Source: Candidatus Jettenia sp. AMX2
GTDB taxonomy: Bacteria > Planctomycetota > Brocadiia > Brocadiales > Brocadiaceae
Direction of reading: 5' to 3'
Assembly (NCBI GenBank): GCA_030583665.1
Contig: CP129469.1
Span: 2,533,043 to 2,597,042, forward strand
Length of the DNA stretch: 64,000 nt
The notes under the pieces are model-generated. The model had not been told where the DNA came from. It saw nothing but the letters and a program-made list of their open reading frames with translations, and made no database searches. A program made the translations under genes and the position numbers. Positions 19,350-28,700 of the stretch are shown here, in pieces (within the stretch, counting starts at the first letter, position 1; every line of letters begins with the position of its first letter).

Positions 19350-20443
19350 AAAAACCCATCGATAAAACAGGAACCTCGGGGTCGTTAAACGAAGATGTGT
19401 ATATAGCATCTATTGCAATTACTACGCCGCCATACACTGTCGACCAGCCCCGGGCAGAAGCATTTCTGATAAAACATTATGCAAAAAAGCTAAGCCCTGA
19501 AAGACTAGCAATTATGCATAGAATGTTTTCTCATCCGGGCATAGCACGCCGGCACCTTGCAGTTGATGATCTGGAACAGCTTGTTAATGAGCATCCTGAC
19601 GACCGCATAGCTCGCTTTACAAACAGGGCAGTTGATCTCTCTTCCGAAGCAATTAATGATGCCCTGGCACAGGTTGATTTACCGGTTGATGCTATTTCAG
19701 GACTAGTGGTTAATACCTGTACGGGATATATTTGCCCCGGCATATCGACGTATCTTATAGAAAAGTTGGGAATCTCTCATCAGATACAGGCTTATGACCT
19801 GGTTGGCAGCGGTTGCGGAGGGGCAATTCCCAATTTACAAATGTGCAGGAATATGGCTAACAAAACTGCGGCAGGTGTAATAATGAGTGTCTCTGTTGAG
19901 ATATGCAGCGCCACATTTCAAATGGACGATGATTTGAGTCTGATAGTCTCAAATGCAATCTTTGCAGACGGTGCATCGGCAGCCTTGATCTGGCAGCGTC
20001 CTGTGGGATTAGGATTAACCCTTATTGATTCGGTCAGTCGTTTTGACCCCAAATACCGTGATGATATACGCTATATTTATAAGAACGGAAAACTGTATAA
20101 TCAAATCTCTGTTTTGATACCAAAGATAGCCGGTAAGCTGGTTGCCAAAGTAATATCGGATCTGTTTAAACCCAGAGGATTACGGATAGAAGATATAAGA
20201 TACTGGGTTTTTCATCCGGGAGGAACAAAGGTTATTAATGCGATAAGGGATGAGGTTGGGCTCTCTGAAAAACATTTCCAGGCAACACGCAAGATACTGG
20301 CTAACTTCGGTAATATGTCTTCACCAACCGTATGGTTTGTTTTGAAAGAGATACTAAATGAGGGAACTACACCAGGAGATTGGTGTGTCATGGTGTCCTT
20401 TGGTGCCGGCATGTCTGCACATGCGTTCCTTTTGAAAACATAA
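19346..20443 (+). CDS. Type III polyketide synthase (chalcone/stilbene synthase-like)
   Basis: A 365-residue thiolase-fold condensing enzyme. The catalytic triad of the chalcone synthase family can be read: Cys157 in GSGCGGAIPN, His290 in VFHPGGTKVI and Asn323 in FGNMSSPTVWF. The GNMSS block and the VVNTCTGYICPG segment favour type III PKS over FabH. Such enzymes extend an acyl-CoA starter with malonyl-CoA units and cyclise the product into resorcinol, pyrone or phloroglucinol types. The start ATG overlaps the preceding stop by ATGA and has AGGAA 7 bases upstream; the frame open to 19292 is a shadow of the upstream gene. The product cannot be predicted from sequence. Confidence 0.9.
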   Translation: MKKPIDKTGTSGSLNEDVYIASIAITTPPYTVDQPRAEAFLIKHYAKKLSPERLAIMHRMFSHPGIARRHLAVDDLEQLVNEHPDDRIARFTNRAVDLSSEAINDALAQVDLPVDAISGLVVNTCTGYICPGISTYLIEKLGISHQIQAYDLVGSGCGGAIPNLQMCRNMANKTAAGVIMSVSVEICSATFQMDDDLSLIVSNAIFADGASAALIWQRPVGLGLTLIDSVSRFDPKYRDDIRYIYKNGKLYNQISVLIPKIAGKLVAKVISDLFKPRGLRIEDIRYWVFHPGGTKVINAIRDEVGLSEKHFQATRKILANFGNMSSPTVWFVLKEILNEGTTPGDWCVMVSFGAGMSAHAFLLKT

Positions 20444-20519
20444 ATATGCAGGGGAAGGTATTACGGACCGTCCCCTGTCACATAGTGTATCGTTCCACAA
20501 ATATGTTTACATATGTTGT

Positions 20520-20695
20520 TGTCATTGCGAGCGACAGCGAAGCAATCTTAAGTCTTTGTGGAATAAAAGATTGCGGAGCTTGTTCCGGGCCTTTTTAGAG
20601 ATTGCTTCGTCGCTTCGCTCCTCGCAATGACAGACGAAAAATCTTAGCGACCTTACAATGTCAGGCGAGGAATCTTCACTCCTCGCAATGACATT
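20520..20695. repeat. Clustered CATTGCGAGnAGCGAAG...GAAGCAATC repeats
   Basis: Three to four copies of the palindromic pair GTCATTGCGAG...GAAGCAATCTT / GATTGCTTCG...CTCGCAATGAC, in both orientations. Further copies occur at 34396-34465, 41578-41612 and 44333-44500. The family is of the REP type: short, intergenic and hairpin-forming. Confidence 0.8.
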
Positions 20696-20808
20696 CGTTT
20701 TTGTATAGGTTTTTATGAAACGTTCTAATAGTTTGCAAAATTTTTTTAACTTCCCCACCTGACCAGAACGATTTAGGGTGGGATTTGATAAGTTGCCACT
20801 TTTTTAAT

Positions 20809-20945
20809 CCCGAAGGGATGTTATGATTATAGTAAAAGATACAAAACATAGGTTAAACCCCGAAGGGGTGACAGAGAATACAGATTCTTCATACTATCCC
20901 TTCGGAATTATCGTTGTTTTATACTACCCCTTCGGGGTTACCTCA
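20809..20945. repeat. CCCGAAGGG repeat block, copy 1
   Basis: Starts AATCCCGAAGGGATG, followed by ATGATTATAGTAAAAG, then ACCCCGAAGGGGTGACA, TATCCCTTCGGAATTAT and ACCCCTTCGGGGTTA. A second block with the same order is at 50652-50815. Each unit is a small hairpin with a GAAGGG/CCCTTC arm. Confidence 0.75.
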
Positions 20946-21011
20946 TATTTACCCATAAATTAGGCCTTCGGCGACTTTGTTTGTAGCCACACGTAGGATC
21001 AAATGGAAATT

Positions 21012-21044
21012 AACACTGTCAGGGTTCTCAACCCTGACAGTGTT
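21012..21044. repeat. Perfect 15-bp inverted repeat (AACACTGTCAGGGTT)
   Basis: Arms 21012-21026 and 21030-21044 with a 3-base loop. A cousin with arms AACCCTGACAGGGTT is at 47197-47229. The rest of 20444-21354 holds further repeat pieces (AAATTAGGCCTTCGGCGAC at 20957-20975, AAAATTCCTATACAATC near 21135) and no gene. Confidence 0.8.
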
Positions 21045-21354
21045 CTGATCATTAACTGGGACAAACACTATCGTATCATATTACCATCACCAACCTTATA
21101 ACTACACCTCCCCGCAAACCCGTTTCATTAAATTGAAAATTCCTATACAATCGAGTTATAAGAACCTTAATCGTTGCTTGGAGCAAGCCCTGCTACGTCC
21201 AGTTAATTGACAGGCAGGCCTGCCCTACATGCAAGGAAATCAACATTATGACAAGCGGGCAACCGCTGTGAAGCAGAACAACATCATACTCAAAAGCCTT
21301 ATGTAAAATCGATAACATTTTGCCGTTATTGAGACGCTATGCGCCTAAAAGCAG

Positions 21355-21894
21355 TTAACCTCCGGTTATACGCATCCATTCTGGCCATTCGGGCCATTTT
21401 GCCCGGAAGGCCTCATGGCAGCCAAAACATGCATTGCGCAGCATCGCATCAAAACTTTTATAGGTTTCAACAATATTTTGGCTCTTAGCCGTTTCAGCAA
21501 TATTCTTTGATGCTTCGGCAACCACTTTTAAATATTTTTCAAAGTCTTTTTTTACTGCTGCGATATCTTCCGGCTTTCCCGGGTCCTTGCCTGTTTCTTT
21601 GAACCATTCACCAACGTTCCCGCTCTCCGGAAAGAAACTTTTTAATACATTCCCGGTACTTTCCGCAATTAACCGGGATTCATTGGTTACCGTATCGTAA
21701 TCGCCGGTTATGATAGCATCAAGCATCCTTGATGTTTTAGAACTTATTATCTGCATTACTGCACGGGTGGGAGAAAGTTCTTCTTTATGAAAAGATTCAA
21801 TAGTATCACTTGCATTTATGCTGCCCTTTCCCGTACAGATCAGTATTCCCGCTATTACAGCAAAAGAATACTTTAATAAAAGACGCTTTTTCAT
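21355..21894 (-). CDS. Periplasmic cytochrome c, class II (cytochrome c'-like)
   Basis: A 179-residue exported haem protein. MKKRLLLKYSFAVIAGILIC begins a signal peptide, with cleavage likely around INA-SD (residues 27-28). A single CFGCH haem-binding motif is near the C-terminus (156-160), and the body is predicted all-helical, both hallmarks of class II cytochromes. Members of this class carry electrons (c-556 type) or bind NO (c' type). The motif preceding CxxCH and the residue giving the sixth ligand cannot be judged by eye. AAAGGAG lies 7 bases before the ATG. It lies 121 bases downstream of the NnrS-like gene on the same strand, which suggests a joint role in NO or haem handling. Confidence 0.85.
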   Translation of the reverse strand: MKKRLLLKYSFAVIAGILICTGKGSINASDTIESFHKEELSPTRAVMQIISSKTSRMLDAIITGDYDTVTNESRLIAESTGNVLKSFFPESGNVGEWFKETGKDPGKPEDIAAVKKDFEKYLKVVAEASKNIAETAKSQNIVETYKSFDAMLRNACFGCHEAFRAKWPEWPEWMRITGG

Positions 21895-22015
21895 AAATTT
21901 CTCCTTTCATAAATAATTGTTTGGAATTTTATTGTACAGGTATGAATGTTGGGTGTAGTGCTTTAGGTTAGGTAGTACCGGAGGCCAATAAAATCCTGTC
22001 TCTCATTTTACAAAT

Positions 22016-23767
22016 TTAACTTTTTGCGCTAATGGTATCATTAAGGATTTTGAGAAATTTATCAAGATCTATATTGTGCATCTTTGTCGCCATCTCAATG
22101 CTTGCAACCTTGCCCATGGTTTTTCTCATGACAGGGTTTGCCATCTGTGTGAAACCAAAGTCAAGAAAAACCTTAAGTGTCTCCGGATGTTGATCTACAA
22201 CGTCGGATACTTTTGTATCTTTTGTAATATTGGCCTGCCTCAGGATTGCAGTTGGTTTAACCTCCTGGGTTAAATTCATCGTTCTCCACAAGTTATATCC
22301 AAAAATACCCAATGCTGCCAGTTCAAACCATCCTGATGTCCCGGCTGCTGCATAAAATAAGGGGTTTCCACCAGTAATACCAACCATAATTTGTGAAAAC
22401 ACCCTCATAAAACAACCAACATTTATTAGGACAAAGGTTGTGTTTGATAGTCTTAAACTATACATATTGACACCCTTAAAAGTCGGTACCATTTTAGAGG
22501 CATAGCCAATAATCATCATAGTTACAAAACCTACGGTAACAGCATGATTTAAAGAGCCGTGGAAGAATTTTTGTATCTCTGTGCCATGTTCCAAAAAGGA
22601 CATGGAAGCGAGTATCATTGTACTAACCATAAGCCAGATATATGCGGTACGGATCGTTTTTGCATAGCTTCTGTCCATGACAACATCATCGAGTTCTTTT
22701 GTGGATCTTTCAAAGACCCGAAGACCCCAGATAAATGAAAAAATCGCAAATGCCATAGGAAGAGCAATAATTTGTGAACACCAAAGCGCTATGATATTTT
22801 TATCGGCAAATATCTGCGAAATAAAATAGATCGGAAGGGATAAATTTAAGACCCAAAAAGCCGTATCAACTGCTTCTTCTCTGACAGGTTTCGTATCGAG
22901 AAATGCATATACCGTCCTTATGTTAACGGCAAAAATAAACATAAATACAAAACCAAAAAGGTAAAGATGAACATAAGGGCTGAAAATGGCCCGTGGAATC
23001 TCATAAAGAGAATGGATATTTATATAAAATATCATCCCTAAATTGATTAGGGCTGCAACTACAAGCCACATAATTCCTGCTTTGAAAAACTTATCAAAGA
23101 TACCAATCTTTTCTTTGCTTGACCGGATAGTTTGTAAAATGATAAACGTAAACAAACCAATTGATGTAGCTTCAAAAACAGCAGAGGCAGGAAGTAAGAA
23201 TCTGATGAACTTAAAGGGTTCAAAAGGAAAAGGTTGCGTGATTGTTCTTAAGATAATGCCGGCAGTTATAAGCCCGTAACAAGCGGTCACTAGATTTTTA
23301 TGCCTGATCTCGGCATTTTTTACTCTTGGAATAATATATAGAGCGAATCCCATAACAAAAAGGCCAAGCCATCCGTAAAGTTGTGCATGACCATGAGCCT
23401 GGATGAGGGCATAATATATTGCATCAAAATTTGATTTAAGGGCAATATAGCTAAGAATAAGGGTGCCAAAAGTCACACCAACGGTAAGTGTTATAATAAT
23501 TGCTGTTTTGGCAAAAACCTCATAAACCTTATCTTCTTCAAGCTTTGGTATTTCGATATGTTCCCCACCGCCATTCGCAATAGCCTCGTTCAATTCTTTA
23601 ACAAGGGTTTCGTAATCAACCTCGTGAGCCTTCGCAAAAAAGGCAATCGGCTCATTAGGTCCACGGACACCTCCTGCGATAACAAGATTATATTTCCTGA
23701 ATACTGCTATTGTTTCAGGATGAGACTCAATAAGGTCCTTTATTATCGTATTTCTGTTTATTTCCAT
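22016..23767 (-). CDS. NnrS-like membrane protein flanked by two DUF1858-type domains
   Basis: A 583-residue protein in three parts. Residues 1-70 are a DUF1858-type helical domain (TIIKDLIESHPETIAVFRKY). About 80-500 is a polytopic membrane region of 11-12 helices with AHGHAQLYGWLGLFVMGFALYIIPR (His125, His127), SPYVHLYLFGF and HGSLNHAVTVGF, the pattern of NnrS-type haem/copper membrane proteins. Residues about 515-583 are a second DUF1858-type domain (TKVSDVVDQHPETLKVFLDF). NnrS proteins are linked to NO tolerance in denitrifiers; DUF1858 (as in ScdA/Ric) is linked to nitrosative damage repair. The function here is inferred. No ribosome-binding site precedes the ATG; the promoter lies so close that the message may be leaderless. 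Confidence 0.78.
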   Translation of the reverse strand: MEINRNTIIKDLIESHPETIAVFRKYNLVIAGGVRGPNEPIAFFAKAHEVDYETLVKELNEAIANGGGEHIEIPKLEEDKVYEVFAKTAIIITLTVGVTFGTLILSYIALKSNFDAIYYALIQAHGHAQLYGWLGLFVMGFALYIIPRVKNAEIRHKNLVTACYGLITAGIILRTITQPFPFEPFKFIRFLLPASAVFEATSIGLFTFIILQTIRSSKEKIGIFDKFFKAGIMWLVVAALINLGMIFYINIHSLYEIPRAIFSPYVHLYLFGFVFMFIFAVNIRTVYAFLDTKPVREEAVDTAFWVLNLSLPIYFISQIFADKNIIALWCSQIIALPMAFAIFSFIWGLRVFERSTKELDDVVMDRSYAKTIRTAYIWLMVSTMILASMSFLEHGTEIQKFFHGSLNHAVTVGFVTMMIIGYASKMVPTFKGVNMYSLRLSNTTFVLINVGCFMRVFSQIMVGITGGNPLFYAAAGTSGWFELAALGIFGYNLWRTMNLTQEVKPTAILRQANITKDTKVSDVVDQHPETLKVFLDFGFTQMANPVMRKTMGKVASIEMATKMHNIDLDKFLKILNDTISAKS

Positions 23768-23778
23768 AATAAATAATT

Positions 23779-23806
23779 ATAATACAAACTTTATCAAATC
23801 TTTCAA
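23779..23806 (-). promoter_or_regulatory. Promoter immediately upstream of the NnrS-like gene
   Basis: Read on the minus strand: TTGAAA (23806-23801), a 16-base spacer and TATTAT (23784-23779), overlapping an alternative TATAAT. The start codon at 23767 lies only about 11 bases beyond the -10 box. Confidence 0.5.
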
Positions 23807-23961
23807 GAAAATAAAAAATTAGTAGTTTTAACCAGTGGAGGGTTGTGCGTAGGAGGAGGATATTTATCGGAAATGAATATACAATGGAAATTTTACAATA
23901 TCATTCATTGCTAAAAATATCATGGCATATTAAGGTTAATTCCCGGGCAGCCTGTTTGTTT

Positions 23962-23990
23962 TTGACATTGGTTTGTGTAAATGATATTAT
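23962..23990 (+). promoter_or_regulatory. Sigma-70 type promoter
   Basis: TTGACA at 23962-23967, a 17-base spacer and TATTAT at 23985-23990. The first gene on this strand begins at 24347, giving a long leader of about 350 bases. I see no gene, riboswitch or terminator in 23991-24340, so a small RNA or a structured leader is possible. Confidence 0.55.
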
Positions 23991-24346
23991 ATTTTCAATC
24001 TTTTGCAATTTTCTGTGATTAAGGATATTTTAAGGATATTTATCGAAAGGTGCAGCGGCGAAACATTTGTTATAACTGACATAAATGCACTCAACCCAAC
24101 CAGGCAAATACTTCACCCCTGCTTTTTCAAAAACAAAAGTGTTACTATTATTCGGCAATAGAATCAGTGGCGATATGTTTCCTGAATATCATGGAACTTC
24201 CGCATCCATGTAAAATACAACCTCATTAAATATTTAATATTCGGAAAATAATGCATTATCTTGAACTCCGCCAGCAGAACACAAAGAGCAAGAGTGTTAA
24301 CCTGCTAAGGTTCTAACCAAACACTGAAAGGAGAAAGGAAAAAAAG

Positions 24347-24541
24347 ATGATGAATCCGGAGAAAATAATTGAAGGCTTATCAAACGAATTAAGTTCAGCG
24401 ATGAAAGCAATATCCAAAGCCAAAACTGTGGAAGAAAAGGTCGCATACAGTCAAATTGTAAAAAACATCAGTGAATCATTGGGCGTTTTCTTCAACTTAG
24501 CAACCGACATGATAGCTCAAGGTTTTGATGACGAACCTTAA
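24347..24541 (+). CDS. Small hypothetical protein, 64 aa
   Basis: A soluble, acidic, all-helical-looking protein (EKIIEGLSNELSSAMKAISK ... FFNLATDMIAQGFDDEP) with no signal peptide, cysteine or recognised motif. Translation is well supported by a strong Shine-Dalgarno (AAAGGAGAAAGG) before two adjacent ATGs. It sits 98 bases before a gene for a small exported PepSY-like protein on the same strand, and may share the promoter at 23962-23990. Function unknown. Confidence 0.65.
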   Translation: MMNPEKIIEGLSNELSSAMKAISKAKTVEEKVAYSQIVKNISESLGVFFNLATDMIAQGFDDEP

Positions 24542-24639
24542 GAAATGAATTTCTAACGCTGTATAAAATTGTGTTGCTGGTCAGAACCTTTGGAAAGGAG
24601 TGGTATGTCAATATCTAACAAAGGAAAGGAAGGAATAGC

Positions 24640-25095
24640 ATGAAAATCAAAAACATCACGGCAATTCTGTTAACGTTCAGCCTGTTACTTGCTCCAATCT
24701 CTGTAGCAAAAGCAGGTGAGGTTCCAACACCAGGCAGTAAACCACTCTCTGAAATCCTTAAAACGGTTGAAGAGATGAACATTGGGGTCATTACGGAGGC
24801 AGAGTTCGACGACGGCATATGGGAGATGAAGGTCTGCGATGCCGGTACCTGCCAGAAACTTTACATTGCTCCGGAATCCGGTAAGGAAACTCGCCGGAGG
24901 AAGACGGAAGCCGGTGAAATACCGCCACCAAGCGCCCTGCCGCTCTCAACGGTCATACGGTCTGTTGAAGCCAGTGTACCGGGAATCATAAAGGAAGTTG
25001 AGTTCGAGGATGGATTTTGGGAAGTCGAGCTTCGCAAGGACGGTCAAAAGATCAAGCTGACTATCGATCCCGGGACCGGAGAGGCGAGGCGTTGA
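24640..25095 (+). CDS. Exported protein with two PepSY-like repeats
   Basis: A 151-residue protein with an N-terminal signal peptide (MKIKNITAILLTFSLLLAPI, cleavage likely after AKA near residue 25). Two repeats of about 60 residues follow, each PLSxxxxxVE...G.I.E.EF.DG.WE, then KL.I.P.(S/T)G: residues 31-85 and 95-150. The pattern resembles the PepSY fold of small periplasmic proteins, where tandem copies often bind and inhibit or sense. The first repeat carries a CDAGTC cysteine pair missing from the second. Shine-Dalgarno AAAGGAAGGA precedes the ATG. 25096-25758 downstream contains no gene that I can support. Confidence 0.65.
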   Translation: MKIKNITAILLTFSLLLAPISVAKAGEVPTPGSKPLSEILKTVEEMNIGVITEAEFDDGIWEMKVCDAGTCQKLYIAPESGKETRRRKTEAGEIPPPSALPLSTVIRSVEASVPGIIKEVEFEDGFWEVELRKDGQKIKLTIDPGTGEARR

Positions 25096-25758
25096 ATACG
25101 AAGAGATGAGCAACTAAACCTGACAACCGGTTGCAATGGCAAAAAGCAGGGTGTGCTGCGGAAGCGCAACTCATCCTTTCTTACTGTTTTACTGTTTCTC
25201 TGGCGATGTATTTTTGATACAAGTTGGCACCGCTTTGTAAAGAAGCCTTGTATTATGGTTATAACACCTTGTTTCGTGTTTATTTATTGACAATAAAAGG
25301 CCCCTTGATATTTACCTGCCATTGCAAGATGCGGCTTACCACCGTTTCCTATCACCTAGTAAAAAATGGTTTTGACAAAAATGTATTCTGGCAGACAATT
25401 CCCCTCCCTGTCTGCCTTTTTACCAGAAGTACCTCGCCGGAATAAATCCTCGTCAGCGATCTTCTTCGGGCATAAAGAACGTGATCATGAGCATTTTTGA
25501 CAACCTGAGGTTGCGTACTGTGCATCATTCTTACTATGGGCAAATGCGAGGCACATTCCACCACAGCCAAATCCTTTATATCCGGTTGGCTGCCGTGGCT
25601 TTTGTATAGTGTATGGTTGAGGACAATGAGTTGATCATCCCGACATAAAACAACTTAATTTATTTGTGCCACCAACATTCCAAGAGGAAGCTCACTTTCA
25701 TTGTTGTTGCTAAGGCATCATTAGAAGTTATGAAACTCTCTGAAAAAGGAGAATCAGG

Positions 25759-28700
25759 ATGAAAAGAAAAAAACAAAGATCAGCGGTTTTGCTGGAAAAG
25801 ATGCTAATCCGGTTTTTTTGTGCTTGCCTTACATTATTTCTTTTTCTGTGGTTCTTCTTTTGTTGCCACGCACCATTGGTGGCCGAGGCGAACAAAGCGG
25901 CCTTGAGCGATCCCTTTTCCGTTGATGGGCTGTATCTTACACGGGACCGCTTGCAGGCAGTATACAATAATGTGCAAGAGCGCCTGGCTGAAGTGTCACA
26001 GGAAAAGGATCGGCTCGTCGCTTTGTATGAACGGCTTCGGATCGATGCGGAAGAACTCGAAGCCGAGTTGGATATCCGCCCCGACACCACAAGTCCTACC
26101 CGTTTCCTGCCGCTCGAGCCTCCATCCAAGCTTGAGCCGGCCGTGGCCATCCCACCCAATATCATCCACACCACCGAATTTTGGAGTCTGGAACAATCCT
26201 ATCAAAATGCAAAGGATGAATCGAAAAGCGCCCGGTCACGTTCGTTTTTCACCCAAACCACTGGACTTCAGGCATGGGGAATGCTTCTTCGGGCCCCGGA
26301 GGCAAGCTATCGCTATGAAATCGCTCTGGCAAAAGCCCGCGCTACGATCATCGCCTACCGGAATTATTTGGAAAAATGGGAATTAGCCAAAACATACCTG
26401 TTCGATGCCATGGAAATCGTACGAAGTTTTCCGGACGATGAAAATAAGGAGATGGCAAGGGAGCGACGGATCCGAATTGAGGACCTTCGGGGAAGATATG
26501 CCACAAAGGAACGCCAAATTGATCTTCGCGATTATGCTGAATGGCAGGATACGGTGCTGACCCTCGAGAGTAAAAGAAACCCGGTAATCGATGAACTGGA
26601 AACAGTGTTCGAAACACTTGCAAAGCATTATCCATGGACATCAACTCAATGGAAGCTGGACGACACGGAAACGCCGTCCGCACCCATCACGCCTGAACGT
26701 CCCCGCCTGATGCTGCCTCGTTTACCATCATCTCCGCCATGGGTTGACCTGGCTCCTCTTGGTCTCCGGCAGATCAACGATACTCTCTACGCTGCCAGGA
26801 AGTTTCGTGCTTTTTTACAAGAGCCTGCCTGGGAGACCTTTGCATCAGAGAGTGTTGACACCAGGCTTTCAGAACTGAATTTCTGGGACGGAGAAATCCC
26901 CCCGGTAACCTTCCGATCCGGATGGTCTGGACCCGAAGGTCTTGTTCCCCGTTTTCGCGGCGAACCGGTAAGGTATCATGCAGCCGTCAGCACACTGCTT
27001 CAGCTGGAAGATTTTAAAGATGTGAGAATATCCATCCTTCATCCCCCCTACGTGGTGTGCGGCGTTGCCTACTATCTGCCTGAACCGGAGGCCGATGAAA
27101 AGATCGAAACAGACACGAGGCGCGCCGAAGGTACACCGGATCTCGCGCAACTTCGGGACCGATCCGAATCTGCGTTTCGCCTGGTGACCGATCGCATCGA
27201 AACACACCAAAGAGAACTCGAAACTTCGTTACAATTGGAACAGCGGCTTCGTGAAACCTATAAAAAATACGGGGAACAAGCCCGGCTTATGCAAAATGAG
27301 CTGCAACAAATACCTGATCTGGCAATTCTCGAGCCATATCCCCCGACCTTCGATCGCAGCCCTTTTGACCTGCATAACATGTCGATGCTCGAACAGCAGC
27401 GTCAGTTGGCTACCGACATGTTTCAAGCGTTAGCCTCTACATTTGATCATTTGCTGAATCCCGGGTTTTCTTCCGATGCTCTCAAACGGGCAGGACGATG
27501 GGCTGAGCGGCACGCTCTCGATTTTCTTTATGCCGCTCCTGTTCTTTTGATCGATGGTCATCTCCTGATGACCCAAAGGCTGCTCGATGTGTTGGATTAC
27601 CGGGATTACCTGGAAAAGTGGAATCTTCACCGCGAGTTTATCGAAAGAGCCCGCGCCCTGCATCTACAACGAGCTTCACGAAACGGAAGATCCGGTCTGA
27701 ATGAACGTGAGCAGCTCCACAATGAGTACGGGGAAAAGGAAAAGCTGCTGCATGCCGCAAGTCGCGATGCCTGGGAAGAGATTGTCACCGCACGCACTGC
27801 GAGCTTGAATGAGTTGTTCAGGCAAGTGGAGCAATTGTTGCAAGGCATACCGCCTAAATCCTGGGATGACCGTCCATGGCTCTACAAACTACCTGTGTCG
27901 AACCTGAACTGGCCGCAAGGCCTGGACTTCAAACGTATAAATGACCGGTTCGATGAGACCCGATCAGACTGGGTCAATCTCACGTCACTTCATTTGTACC
28001 TGTTTTTCAGACATCCTCTGGACTTTGGAGTGTTGAGATCAGAAGCCGAAATTTCGGCACCCGCTCTTCCGACCTTCGAGGAGAGTGAACCCGATCCCGG
28101 TAAAAGCGAGCCTTCCCTTATTCCACCGCCCGCACCACATGAAGTGCCCGGCCACCCGTTTGTCATCATATCTCGTGATACACCCAGGCCGGAGAATCCG
28201 AGGATGGTCGTTCTTCCTAGAACCAGGGATCCTTTCGGGAAATTCTCCGAACATCAGGAGGCCCCGGAAAATGCGCCCTTTGCCGGCATTGGCGTGCATC
28301 TGGCGGATGGTTCCTTTGTACACCGAACCTCAGATCTGACACTTCATTCCCGGGATGATGAGGATTTCGATTTCGAGCGAACCTACCGGAGCAATATCAA
28401 GTACCAAGGAACATTGGGGCCTAATTGGGACTTCAAGTACAATCAGCGCATCGTTGAGGTGGAAGACATTCTCATCCCCATCAAAGACGCGCCATTGACC
28501 TGCGGCCAAGAGTTTCCCCGTGATGACGGAACAGGTCAAGGAAATGATCTCCGGTTCTTTGACGGTAACGGCCGTCTCTTTCTTTATACTTTCAAAAAAG
28601 CCGAGCAGAAAAATATAGTCCTCTGGGGCGTATGGAAAGGAGACGCTCTGGTTTCGACCTATAATTCTCCTGCAGGTCGCTTTGATGAATTGCTCCGAAT

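Noticed and set aside
20520-20695. CRISPR-like array
   Set aside because: Repeats alternate in orientation and have no uniform spacers; no cas genes in the window. They are REP-type palindromes.
25352-25570. 72-codon frame on the - strand, considered as a transposase fragment
   Set aside because: No DDE or HUH motif and no convincing family likeness; could be chance.
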